Positions 1-11,160 of a stretch of 64,000 nt of DNA are shown here, piece by piece. The stretch is from Erythroxylum novogranatense (lineage: Eukaryota > Streptophyta > Magnoliopsida > Malpighiales > Erythroxylaceae), in NCBI GenBank assembly GCA_029891385.1, contig CM057229.1, positions 868,001-932,000 of the forward strand, given 5' to 3'. The notes under the pieces were generated by a model that was not told the origin of the DNA, ran no database searches, and saw nothing but the letters and a program-made list of their open reading frames with translations. Positions within the stretch are counted from its first letter, which is position 1; each line of letters starts with the position of its first letter. Position numbers and translations under genes: made by a program.

Positions 1-892
1 ATAAAAACAATCATAATAAACAGCTGTTAAAGTTGAATGAGATACCCAAAACTAGCCCCGAACTTAACCACGTCAGCCCAATCAAAGAAACAAGTTCAAA
101 AATACAAAGATAAGCATTAAACATACAACTTTCAAATTTCAATGAGATGCCCAAAAGCAAGACTAAACTTAAGCATATCATGGCAGATCAAAGAAGCTAG
201 CTTTTGAACAGATATAAGATAAGCATAGTATACAAATATTAAATTTTAAACCAGTTTCCAAAAATTCACTTCCAAATTCAGCCATATTGGTCCAAACCTA
301 TAAAGAGCAAGTAAATAATCAACTTTCCAAAAGATTTCTTAAATTCCCTCTAAAGTTGGAGACAATAAAACTCAAAATGCAGAAAAGTTGTCCGAGCACT
401 GCCTTCAAATGAACTTAGAACACATTCGATGGACAAAGCCCATAGCAGTGCATTTCACATAATGCTTGAACTTCTAGGGTTTTGTTGTTGCACCTTCAAG
501 GCTAGGTCCCATAGGCTTCAGGTGACAAGATTGAAACTTCCTATTTAAACAAAATGAATTCTCATCCAACAAATTAATCGTCCAACTAATTAGAGAAAAT
601 TTACTATTTTCTTTTTTTACAAAAAACAAGAAATTAGTAAAATCACTATACCTAAGAACCTTACAAGCTGATTACCATATTCTCATAACAATGCTCCCTA
701 ATAACCAAAAGAGGATCAAACACCACACAATTTACTAAATCAAGCTGAAAACCCTCAACAATCAGACCGAGAAAAAAACAAGATCACAAACCCTAACACG
801 CAGTTCACCAAATCAACATCCAAAATTCAATATTCGAATCGGAAAAGAAAAAGGAAACAACAACCAAGAAAAAGCAAATAAATCGAACGAAC
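1..892 (-). other. Intron of SKP1-like copy 1 (3' part missing)
   Basis: The stretch is highly similar to the introns of copies 2 (11335-13211), 3 and 4, with the same order of AT-rich blocks, for example around 440-540 versus 12760-12850. It begins with the GT donor at 892-891 on the minus strand. No other gene was seen. Confidence 0.8.
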
Positions 893-1198
893 CAGAATAA
901 GATCGAAGAGGGTAGCCTGATCAACTTTGACGAACTCGGCATCCCAAGCCTTCAGTTCGTCGTCAACGGAGGATGAGGAGGAGCGATCGTCAGATTTAGG
1001 AGTCTCCACATGCTTCTTACAATACTCGATGACCTTAGAAAGGATCTTGCTGGTGACATTGGGAAGAGGGATGCCGTTGTCAGCGCAGTCATCTTCGATC
1101 ATGTGCTTTATTGTCTGAGATTCGAGCGCCACCGCCTCGTCGACCTCGAAGGTCTCACCGTCGGAGCTCTTTAGAGTGATCTTTCTGGTGTTCGACAT
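893..1198 (-). CDS. SKP1-like protein, copy 1, exon 1 (partial gene)
   Basis: This is the first coding exon (102 codons) of an SKP1-like adaptor. In SCF E3 ligases SKP1 links cullin to F-box proteins in nucleus and cytosol. The exon reads [21 protein letters not shown] at its start, followed by the acidic insert [18 protein letters not shown] and the family motif [11 protein letters not shown]. This covers the BTB/POZ-like N-terminal fold. The exon ends at CTG|GT (donor bases 891-892), the same site as in copies 2-4, so the apparent continuation to 827 is intron. By analogy with copy 2, exon 2 ([21 protein letters not shown]...WAFE) should lie ~2 kb further left, outside the window. No break is seen in this exon. 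Whether the whole gene is functional cannot be judged here. Confidence 0.9.
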
Positions 1199-2422
1199 GC
1201 TTGCTCTTTGGTCTGTTTGATCTAATTGAGAAGGTGAAACCGAAACTGCTTTTAAAGACAGATAAGGTCAGCAGTTGGGTTTAGGTCGGTAATGATTTAT
1301 TTTCTTTGTTTAATTCTTCACACCTCCATCCACTGTAACTTTAAGGCTGCTACTCTGTGTCTAAAAAATTTATATATTTATTTTTGGATAAACAATTAGC
1401 AATTTCTTTTAAAAAATTATATATGTAATTTAAAATTTTAAAATAAATATTTTGAAATTATAAATTATATTTTGAAACTTTTATCCCTTCATACAATTTA
1501 AACTAGAAAAATTGATTGCCGTTGAAATTGTGTGACAATCGGAAGTATCCACAACACAAACTTCCATGATTAATCATGCCACTTTCACTTGTGAGCAAAT
1601 GAGGATCCATGATCAGTAAAACGTCATTTAAATAAATAAAAGAAACATTTTAGTTTAATTCCTAAGACTTAGATATGGCATCATTTTAGTACTTAGTGTT
1701 TGTTTGGTTGATTTATTGAGAGTAAATAAACACTATTTTTACAGCAAAATTTTTATAAAAAATTAGTGTTTAATTGTAAAATAAAAAGTATTTTTTAGTA
1801 GGTATAATTTTTTGACAGTTAAAATACAGATTTTTAGAAACTTAAATTTGAAGCTTCTAAAATAAAATACTTTTTAGTAAATTTTTCATATCAATTCTGA
1901 GCCTATTTTTAGTCTCTTTTATTTTTATATTTTACATATAATTTCTACAATACCTACAAACTCATCTTTACGATTATTTTGAAAATTATATAATAGTTTT
2001 AACTTTTTATATGTTTTAATATTTATTTTGATATTAGCTTTACTTATGTTATAATCCATATAAAATATTTGGTTAAATATACTTTCATGTATGTTTCATA
2101 TGATTTGAAATTATATAATAATTAATATATTATATTTTGCATATTATTTAATATACTTTAAATAATATTTATATGCATAAATAATTTTATAACAAAATAA
2201 AATATAATTAAAATTAAAAGTATATTTATTTTATCTTGTCAAACAGTTTACTGTATAAAACTCTTTTTTAAATAATAATTAAATAGCCAATTGACTTCTT
2301 TAAAAAACATTTAAAAAAACTTTACTGATATAAATCCATTTAAATAAGTAACATCTGAATTCAGTCTTAAACTCAGTCTTGATCTAACCGATTTCGGACG
2401 TCCAAATGATGTTATTACGACT
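1199..2422. other. Promoter and AT-rich intergenic region of SKP1-like copy 1
   Basis: The first ~70 bases upstream of the copy-1 ATG match the copy-2 leader (about 13518-13580), including the phrase ttaaagacaga. Beyond that the DNA is very AT-rich with homopolymer tracts and no credible ORF. I see nothing else I can name. Confidence 0.5.
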
Positions 2423-2463
2423 TTAAGCGTTTTTTTTAATTAAAAGGAAGCTGCCGAAGCAGG

Positions 2464-5400
2464 TTACAAAACAGAGAGGGGGATGTTGGTCCCCAACATA
2501 TCCGCTAGAAGGATATGGTGACATCCGGTAGGTGCTACATCAAATGTACTAAGATCCGCCTGAGTGGCAAGCCAGTCCGCACATCTGTTGCCCTTCCGGT
2601 AAACATGTCGATGGATAATAGTCCAGTTGCGGGTAAACAGGTCGTGAATGCCCACTACAATAGGGTGGGTCGCCTGCGTGCGGTTGGACGATGAAGAGAA
2701 GATCTGGTGTACCACAAGTGAATCCATTTCCAGCTCGACGTGACGGAAGCCCAGTCGCTAGGCGAAAGATAAGCCGGAATACACATCCCATAACTCGGCA
2801 GACAGCGGAGTGCACCAACCGAGATTCTACGTAAAACCTGCAATCCAAGTGTCATCACTGTCGCGAAGAAGGCCACCAGCTGTAGCCATTAATTGGGACC
2901 GTGCGCTGGCTCCGTCGGTATTCACTTTGATCCAGCCCGATGATGGCGGCTTCCAACGGACAAGCAGGTCTTGGCGGGGGCCGAGGTTGGTGTCTGGCCG
3001 GATGTGCCTCCTCGAAGACCTGGGGAGGTGATCTGCATAAGACAAAATGAGAATGTTAGGTGAGGAGGGCCAAGTAAAGTGTCAGTCAAAAATTGACTTG
3101 TTCCGCCAGGTCCAGAGGAATCAGCAATTAGTTCCAAAAATAATCGCCTAATCATGACCCTAAAATGGACGATGAGGACTAAGATTGCTTAAAAGCCAAT
3201 CGCACAGAGGCATAGAGAAAAAATTAGGCGCCGGGAGGCGGGACGATAGAGCAATCCACATTGAGTGAGCCCGAGGGTAGTCGCAGATAGCATGAAGGGA
3301 AGATTCCTCGAGGGAGCAGTGAGGACATGAACTGTCCGTCGTGAGATGCATACGGGCTCGATGGTGATTCGTGAGTAGGCAATCATGGGCTAATAATCAA
3401 AGGAACGAGTGGATGCGCTGTGGCCCTGGCCACTGCCAGAGTGTCATCCAAATTTCATGAGGCGACTCGGAAGCGTGACCCATGAGCATGGAGTAGGTGG
3501 ACGCTACTGTGAAGAGGCCAGTGTCAGAAGCAGCCCAGGCAAGTTGATCCGACCCCAGGGTTGGGTGAGGCGGAAATGTGCCGGCGATACTACAACAGAT
3601 GGGGCTGGGAGGTGTGATTGGAAGGCGGCCCAATTCCAATTATCAGTGTCATCGACATAATGTGTAACGCTAAGAGTAAGGGCGGACTTGGGGATAGGGT
3701 GGTCGGTGTGGGAAATGAGTGGGCCTGCATCCGCGATCTAGGGGTCAATCCAAAATCGCGTCCGAGAACCATTACGAATCGACCAGGTCAGGCCTTGATA
3801 AACGGTGGGCCAGGTGGCCTTGATGCTACGCCAAACCATGGAGCCCCCTGTGGAGTTCAGGACGGGGGGAATGTGAGAGGCATCAAACTTGTATTTGTCA
3901 GAGAGCACTTGCACCCATAAAGCGTCCGGGCGGGCGACCAACGACCAACCGAGTTTGGCAAGAAAGGCGTCATTCGTTTCCCTAATGCGCTGAATGCCAA
4001 GACAGCCCAGTTCCTTAGGCTTGCAAACGTTTGTCCATTTGACTAAAGGAACTTTCCGGTGAGCGCTCAACGAACCCCACAGAAATTGGCGCATCGCTTT
4101 TTCTATTTCATCACAGAGACCACGGCGTAGGCGGACTGTCTGCATAGTGTAACTCAGGATGGCGGCTAAAACTGATTGCGTAAGCGTGATGCGGCCCGCA
4201 AACGATAGGAGCGTGGCCGACCAGCCAGATAAACGATGTTGGACCTTATCAAAGATATGCTGGTATGTGCGCCTAACAGCTCGATGATGAAGAAGAGGAA
4301 CTCCAAGATAGCGCCCGAGGTCGCTAGTCCTAGGGAAGCCTAAAGCGTCACTGAGAACTTAACTCAGATCGGAGAGGACATTTTTGGAGAAATAGCATCT
4401 CGATTTGGCCATGCTTACACGCTGACCAAATGCGGCACAAAAGGAATGCAAAATGTCCCGAATGACTCTTGCCTGGGCAGGTGAGGCTTCAGCGAAAAGG
4501 ATGAGATCGTCCGCAAAAAATAGGTGGGAGAGGGGCGGTATGTGTCGGCTTAATTTGATGGGGAGCCAGCGGCCTTGGGACACGGCCTGAGTGATGACAT
4601 GGCCTAATCGCTCCATACATAAGACAAATAAGTAAGGGGAGAGAGGGTTCCCCTGACTAATACCACGAGTAGGAGTGAAGGCATCGTTGAGTTCCCCTTG
4701 CCAGTTGACTTGGAGGCGGTAGAAACGCACTTCATGAGGAGGGTAATCAATGTCACAGGAAGTCCCACATCGACGAGAGTGTCTTGAATGAAGTCCCAAT
4801 GTAGTCTGTCATACGCTTTCTCGAGGTCCACTTTGATGGCCATGAACCCCTTGCGCTCAGTTTTCTGTTTCATAGAATGAATGACCTCTTGCGTGATGAT
4901 GATGCTGTCCGTAATAAGACGTCCCGGAACAAAACTACACTGAGTAGGAGCAACCAGGTCCGCTAGGTATGGTTTGAGACGATTAACCAGAAACTTGGTG
5001 AGGCCTTTGTACAGGATGGTACAGAGAGCAATAGGGTGGAATTGAGAGATCAAAGAAGGGGAGTGGGTTTTAGGGAGAAGAACCAGAATAGTGCGATTCA
5101 ACTCCGCATCCCAAACATCGTGATGAAAAATGCTTTGGAGGAATCTCGTCAGAGAAGGGCCAACAATATTCCATTGAGATTGAAAAAACAATGCGGTGAG
5201 ACCATCAAAACCAGGAGCTTTATTAGGGGCCATGCTAAAAAAACCCATCTTAATTTCTTCCGAGCTTAACGGACTGGTGAAATCAGTAGTAGCGGAAGGC
5301 GGTATCGAAGGAAAATGGCCCTGCAAGCACCAGGGTTGGTGAGTGGTGTCCTCGAAACGGTATAAAACCTCAAAATGGCGTTTAGCTAAGTCACGGAGAG

Positions 5401-6544
5401 ACGAAGGGTTTGTATGCACAATCTCGGCCCCGTCCTTTAAAGAAGTGATCCGCGTTTGACGCCTTTTGGTAATAGTGACAGCGTGATAGAAGGCTGTATT
5501 GCGGTCATCCTGGTTGAGCCACTGGCTCCGAGAGCGCTGGTGCCAGAAGAGCTCTTCTTGGTACAGCACATGCTCGAGTTCAAATTGTAGATAGGCCTCG
5601 AGCTCGCGGAGGGAGTCCGAGTCGGTATCTTCCAAAGGTTGTTGGATGCCTGCCAACCTAGCCATGATCCGTTTCTTCTTATGAAAGATGTTACCGAATG
5701 TGTTGTCATTCCACTAAAGAAGTTGGGCCGACAGATGTTTTATGGCTCCACTAACGTCGGAAGTATGCGACAGCCAGTTGTCGGCGACCACTTGCACGAA
5801 AGTGTCATGTGTGAGCCAAGCCGATTGGAATCTGAAGGGACGTCGCCCTACAGGAGCGCGAGCTGGAGTTTGAAAATTGATGAGGATCGGCCGATGATCT
5901 GAATTCAGAAAAGGCATATGATGAACAATGGTGGAAGGGAAGACTGAAAGCCAAGAGGGGGAGCCAAAAGCATGATCTAAACGGGCCCGAACTTGCCCCC
6001 GTCTTCATGTGAATCTGGGGCCTACATAGCCGAGATCCTAGAGTTGGCAAAGGTGCATACAGTCGCGAAAGTAGGGGTTGACGATGGGTGACGCATGAGA
6101 TCCTCCGCGTTTGCCGCCACAGGCTAATTTGACATTGAAGTCACCGCCGAGAAGCCAAGGAGTGTGAGTGACCCTCGCCAAGGTAGGCAGATAAGACCAA
6201 CGAAATTTCTGGAGAGCATAAGTAGGGCTAGCATAAATGGCAATGAACTTAAAGGGTGAGTGCTCCCATTCTATGCTAGCATGTATGAATTGTCGGTGAG
6301 CAAACCTGACTCGGATTATAAGGTCGTCGTTCCAGAATAACCAGATGCCTCCCGAATAGCCCACAGCTTCGACCCGGTAGGAGTGTCTGAAACCCAATCT
6401 CTGAATCACTGTCATAGCCCGATCGCCACTGATTCGAGGTTCGACTAGTACAACGAGTCGAGGTTTATGAATTCTGAAGAAATTCTTCAGGATGGGCTTG
6501 AAGGTCCGACCTCCATCCCCTTGGCAATTCCAGATAAAAATCAT
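2464..6544 (-). pseudogene. LINE ORF2 polyprotein (endonuclease, RT, RNase H), broken
   Basis: The catalytic ORF starts at MIFIWNCQGDGG (6544). An AP-type endonuclease covers ~5720-6544, with LLGGDFNV and NSDHRPIL motifs. The reverse transcriptase runs from ~5660 to ~4350, with NKAPGFDG, IKVDLEKAYDRL and the catalytic FFADD. An RT thumb/connection region follows (3738-4145, MQTVRLRRGLCDEIEKAM), then a zf-RVT motif (3160-3351, CPHCSLEESSLHAIC) and an RNase H domain (2464-3045, VNTDGA and HRHVYRKGNRCADWLA). A stop interrupts the endonuclease near 6038, a frameshift lies near 4700-4770 in the RT, and several breaks follow. It is a dead copy of a plant L1-type ORF2. Confidence 0.85.
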
Positions 6545-6572
6545 CATAAAAAATATATGCTGGGGCAAAAGT

Positions 6573-8339
6573 TCAGACTGCGGGAGGGATGACTTCAGTC
6601 GAAGTCAACTCCGATTCTGGGATTGACGCGCGGTCTTGACCTAGATCCTCCATTTGTGTATCGTAATCAGTCCCCGATGCCCCGGGGCGCGACGAAGAGG
6701 GTATGGGGTCGGAAGGACGAGGGGGTGGCCTCGGAGACTTGTTCGGGAGGTGGCCGGTGAGAATCAGTAATTGTGTTGCCCGAATCGTCGACCATTGGGT
6801 TGCTATCAAAGGCGATCGGGGTGTCTATGGGAATAGTCGGGTCTTGAATAATAACGTCCGCATGGCAAGGAATAGTGAGGGCAACATGGTCGTAATTGGG
6901 CTGAGAAGGTGCGGGGCCCGAAGTAGGGGAGGGCTGGCTGATGCAGGTCTGGTGGAGAGGGCCGATTGGCCTGGGATGGGATGGGAGTGGGCCAGAGAAA
7001 ATGGGCCTCGATTGGGCAGGAGTAAAGGGGGGGTTGGGGTAATGGGGTGGATGAGGCTGACCTAGCTATTGAGTCTGCTTGGAAGCAGACGACGTCGTGC
7101 CAATGGGAAAGGTGGGACGATTAGTCAAGTTTCTGGTTCCTCGGTGGGTTGATACTTCGCGTGGAACTACGGGTGAAGGAGAGGGAGTTGGCAATGGGTT
7201 GAGATCTGACTGTCCTGGGGAAGTGAGACGGGTGCCAGAGGCGACTGTTGGAGGAGTGGTCGGGGCAAGGGCGGCGAGCGCCAAGAAACGCGATCCCCGA
7301 GGACCCTCGATAGGGACGTGAGTGGAGCTAGAGGGGCGGTCAGGGTTGGGGGTTGAGGGAGTCCAGCGAACCCGCCGGGAAACCTGCATCCAAAGCCCAA
7401 ACTCGGTGGGGGGAAACGTGGTTGTGGTGGGGTTGGTACGAGAGGCAACAGGTGGAGTGAGGTTCTCGGTGTCGGGGGCTCTGGAGTGGGCGTGGAGTCC
7501 GGTCGGGAAGGGCAGATGGAGGAGCTGTGGCCGACTCTACCACAGTAGAAGCAGATCTGGGGAAGGCCTTCATAGGCCACGCGAATGACTTCCCCATCCA
7601 ATTCGACCATTGATCGGAGGGGAGCGCTGAGGTCCAAGTTTACCGCGACGCGAGCAAAGCGTCTACGGTAGGATTGTTGAGTGTAGCCATCAATCTTAAC
7701 TGTGCGGCCTACAAGGTTGCCTAGGGCAGTTAGGATCGACGGGTGATAGCAAACAATTAGGAGGTCTGGGAAGTGCACCCACGCTACAACGCTGGTGAAT
7801 TTCCCGGAGGCAGAGTGAAACGCCGGCACCCACGGTTGTACAGACAAAACATGGCTGACGATGATCCAAAGCCCCTGGGTCAATGTGTGGATATAATCGG
7901 CCTCGTCTTTGAAGTTGATCAAGAAAAAGTCGTTCTTCAAGTGGACGATTTTGAAGGGGCCTGTAGGATGGCACAGGGATTGGAGGCGATCCTTCAACAT
8001 ATTGAAGCCCATTTTGCGCCGCAGGAGCTTGACAACCACTACATTTTGCCAGAGTTGATCCAGTTTTGCTTTGAATGTGTGTGATAGTTCCACTCCGAGG
8101 CCATGGGAGCCTTGTACAATGTTGATGTCTCCCTCAGTTAATTCGAGGGGTTCTTCCTCTGGCCACATTGTTGCGGTAGGTTGGCTTGAAGTGCTATGTG
8201 GCCCTGAGACCACTACGCTGTAGCTTGGGGGAGATGGTTGCGCAGATGAGATTTGTGGAGGGGGATCTTCCTCTCTTTCACGAGTGCGGACTTTCTTCGC
8301 CATGTGAACATTGGCAGCAATTGTGTTGTTTGGATTCAT
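6573..8339 (-). pseudogene. LINE ORF1 (DUF4283 / CCHC nucleic-acid-binding protein), frameshifted
   Basis: ORF1 of plant L1 elements encodes an RNA-binding chaperone needed for target-primed reverse transcription. I take the ATG at 8339 (MNPNNTIAANVHMAKK) as the start, because the longer open frame begins at 8651, beyond the target duplication and outside the element. Visible parts in order are a Ser/Pro-rich head, a DUF4283-like domain (around LTEGDINIVQ and LSVQPWVPAFH) and a CX2CX4HX4C knuckle, CFYCGRVGHSSSIC. A Pro-rich tail continues in two other frames (7066-7389 and 6573-6809), so at least two frameshifts are present after the knuckle. The family assignment is firm; the exact C-terminus is inferred. 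Confidence 0.75.
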
Positions 8340-8525
8340 GGGTGGCAGAGCTGGAGGGTAGGCAGGGCGTCCAGAGAAGGGTGCGTGCGGATGATGGTAG
8401 TTACTGTAGCAGCTGAAAGCAATGGTTACTGTAGCAATAGTTACTGAGTTTACTGTGGTAATGGTTAAATGAGAAGCTGTTTTGACTTTTGAGAGAGAGA
8501 AAAAACCATTAAGCGTTTTTTTTAA

Positions 8526-8872
8526 GATGACATCTTTTTGCAGCGACGACGCAAGCCATGTTCGGATTGGCTGAACTTGTTCTGTTGACTTCGGGTTGAT
8601 CTTCGTGCCGACCCTTTCGCTGTTCCTACTAAGACTTTGCTTCTCATGCATATATTATGAGTTCAGAATACCCAAGATTAGGGATCGATGAGGTTAGGAG
8701 CACAAGATGACAAAGAGTCATCAGTATGTAACCTTGCTTGATTTGCCTAGTCAGAGCCAAAAGAATTCTCAGCTGTGACAGTGACCAATGAAACAAAAGA
8801 ATTCTCTGCTGCGACAGTGATCAATGAATCACATAAACCATACAGATGAAAAGAATTTTCATTTCACAACCT
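8526..8872. repeat. 3' flank with imperfect 36-bp tandem duplication
   Basis: This is non-coding spacer between the LINE and the neighbouring gene's stop codon, probably its 3' UTR. Two near-identical ~36-bp blocks beginning aaaagaattct start at about 8758 and 8794, with a partial third start near 8849. Confidence 0.5.
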
Positions 8873-10213
8873 TCAGAAGGTCCAATGAGACTGCAGTGTG
8901 AGGCCAAAGAGTATGGCATTACCATCAATTGCATAAGTAACACCAGGTTTCAAGTTGAATTTTCTGGACATATTCAACTTTAAGTAAGTTTCAGCCTGAA
9001 TACGACTCAATCTGTTAGGAGTTTCAGTCATCCCACTAAGACTCAAACCCCATCCAAATTCATCCTCTGATTCATCAAACACGTTGACAGCCCATTGGGC
9101 TTGCCTGTAATTACAACTTTTCATCTCAATCCAACCGTCGATTCCGGTATACTCGTCAAAATTTTTCTCCAGCTTCAAAGAGATGGATCCAGTTGACACC
9201 CTTTCATGAGTGTTAATTCCCAGTGTTGGAACAGATGGTCCACCAGATGTGTCAGAAGCTTTAAAATGTTGAAGAAAGTCTACAGGAAAGATGAGGGCTC
9301 CAAAACTTAAATGCGGACTTCTTGATTTACGCACTTGGTGGAGACCTGAAAGTGAAAGCTTTAACCCTACAGGAAGTTGCAAGATAATTTGGCCGAAAGA
9401 GTTGAAGCAATTTCCATGTGTGATATCACGTGGCTGCATTCTCGGAACAGAAACAGAATGAGCCCTTGAAGCCATGATTTTTGATTTCCTCATCGACACG
9501 CCAACACCGCTGCCATTATGCTCGTTCAAAAGAGGAGGCCCGGCAGAGGCATGATTAGATAGGCGCTTTCTCTGCCAGATAAGAGAAACATTAAACATCG
9601 GTCAACTAACTATACTGGAAACATCACCATGTTTCGATATGCATTTCTGAAGAATGAAGATGCCAAAAGGGTTTTCTTAAGATCAGTTAGATTACAAAGT
9701 AAAAAGCAGGCATGTTAGTTGCTTCTGAATAATCCAACCAAGTTAGCTGACATACAGTTAGTGATTCTAATGCCTTACAATACAAGAGTAGACAAACATT
9801 AGAGAAAAATTTATATAACGAACAGCTTTACATATAACTACCTTGGAGGAATTTGTTGTAATTCCAAAATTCCAGAATTGAGCTCCAACTGGGACAGCAA
9901 TAGCTGAAAGCCAGTCAGTAATACTTCCTAGATATAGCAATTTTTCGAGACAAAGTGTGTTTCCAGAGAAATCATCACTATAACGTATGTTTGTTTCAAA
10001 GGTTAACCTTGACAGAATTCCGGCTCTGAGTCCTGCCCTTTCAAGAGCATCAAAATGCTTCCGATCAGTATCTCCCACCATTAATATGGTCCCTATTACA
10101 TCAACCTCTCCCCTTACATGAGTACTAGTTTCTTGAAATGGACTTCCTTGAAAATCTTGTTGAAAGAGAGCATTCTCTCAACCTTGTCTTGCCCATTTCT
10201 GTTCCAATTAACC
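8873..10213 (-). CDS. Conserved plant protein of unknown function, 3' exons
   Basis: Two exons on the minus strand join in phase. The upstream exon (about 9842-10213) starts after a possible TAG acceptor and reads VERMLFQQDFQGSPFQE through MVGDTDRKHFDALERAGL, ending SSK|gtagtt. The last exon (8873-9571) follows a GCAG acceptor and reads RKRLSNHASAGPPLL to the terminal TLQSHWTF. The splice gives an uninterrupted ~350-residue frame. Alternating hydrophobic and polar segments (QIILQLPVGLKLSLSGLH; VTYAIDGNAILFGLTLQS) suggest a beta-rich, possibly barrel-like, C-terminus. I do not recognise the family with confidence. Upstream exons were not resolved, so it may be a gene fragment carried with the SKP1-like unit; a further fragment lies at 54790-54985. 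Confidence 0.6.
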
Positions 10214-11160
10214 AGTTCCTACCCTGTTTTATTGAATCTTATTCACATATTTATGTGAGGTCCACATAACTGGAAGAAGTTGAATTTGAACAGGTGCTCC
10301 AACCCCACAAAAGAAGGCCAACTAAGTGAGTGCTTTTTCTGATTCTTAAAGGTGTTATCCTTAGCCCAAGGGAGCAAATGAATTAGTGGCACACTTAAGA
10401 TCAAACTTGATGGCTTGATTGCAGTCCTACCTCAAGTAGTAACACTGACTGGTTCACCATTCCTTGATTGATAAATAACCAAAGCTTCCTTCTGTCTTCC
10501 AGCATGAGAACAACTTGTCAAACTGACGGTTCAAGCACGAGCCTGAACTGAATCATTTTTTACCAGACTCAAACCCAAATTAGAGCCTGAATTTTTTCCA
10601 TCCTGACCATTGCCACTCTTTTGCAATTGTATTTCCACTTCTAAAAGCTTATTCTTATCAAACAAATGAATCAAGTTCCATTTAACCGAGTTCAAGAAAC
10701 ACAATCATTCGAAACAATGAACTAAATTATGTTTGCCCAAACTCCAACCTGGTCCGAACCTGAAATTTTTTCTTTCGCTACTCCTTCCCAAGTGTATGTC
10801 CGCTCCTAAATGCTCACTCTTCAGTTTCCTCGGCAAGTTTCTTAAGGTAATCTACATTCATAGGAGTTTCCTAACGCAAGATTGGCATAGATCACTCCAC
10901 TTTTGGAGATCTTTTTTAGTGGAGGATCATGAAAAGCCAAGCACAGCAAGTTATTGAGGTTCCCACAACATAATTTAAAAGCACGGTACCATAAACGAAC
11001 AGCGTACTTATCATATTACATAATGGAAGGACACAGTTTAGGTGTGGGAACATGGTGAAAGTAAAATAACAAATTGTTTGCATTACAGTAACCCGGAACA
11101 GCCAAGCACAAAAGATAAAATAAGGAACTAGAAGATATCACAAACGTTCATAGCCATGAC
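10214..11160. repeat. Spacer of the SKP1-like tandem unit
   Basis: This spacer recurs, with small indels, before copy 3 (54985-56753, interrupted by two insertions), before copy 4 (59340-60009) and before copy 5 (63110-63777). On the minus strand it holds a short coding-like stretch, ETPMNV(D/E)YLKKLAEETDKS, in several copies, possibly an exon remnant of an unidentified gene. No intact gene is visible. Confidence 0.6.

Larger units (their letters stand above)
2440..8508 (-). mobile_element. L1-like LINE retrotransposon, near full length, decayed
   Basis: A non-LTR retrotransposon lies on the minus strand between two identical 17-bp direct repeats, TTAAGCGTTTTTTTTAA, at 2423-2439 and 8509-8525; these are its target-site duplication. 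The 5' end is at the right. It contains ORF1 (DUF4283-like plus CCHC knuckle) and ORF2 (endonuclease, reverse transcriptase, zf-RVT, RNase H), both broken by frameshifts and stops. The GC content is far above that of the flanks. The element is unlikely to be active. Confidence 0.9.

Noticed and set aside
1680..2330. MITE upstream of SKP1-like copy 1
   Set aside because: The start (gtgtttgtttggttga) looks like some MITE ends, but no matching inverted end or target duplication could be found by eye.
3409..8447. Plus-strand genes inside the first LINE
   Set aside because: All are shadows of the GC-rich minus-strand ORF1 and ORF2.
8340..8651. LINE ORF1 starting at 8651
   Set aside because: That ATG lies outside the target duplication; the first suitable ATG inside the element is at 8339.
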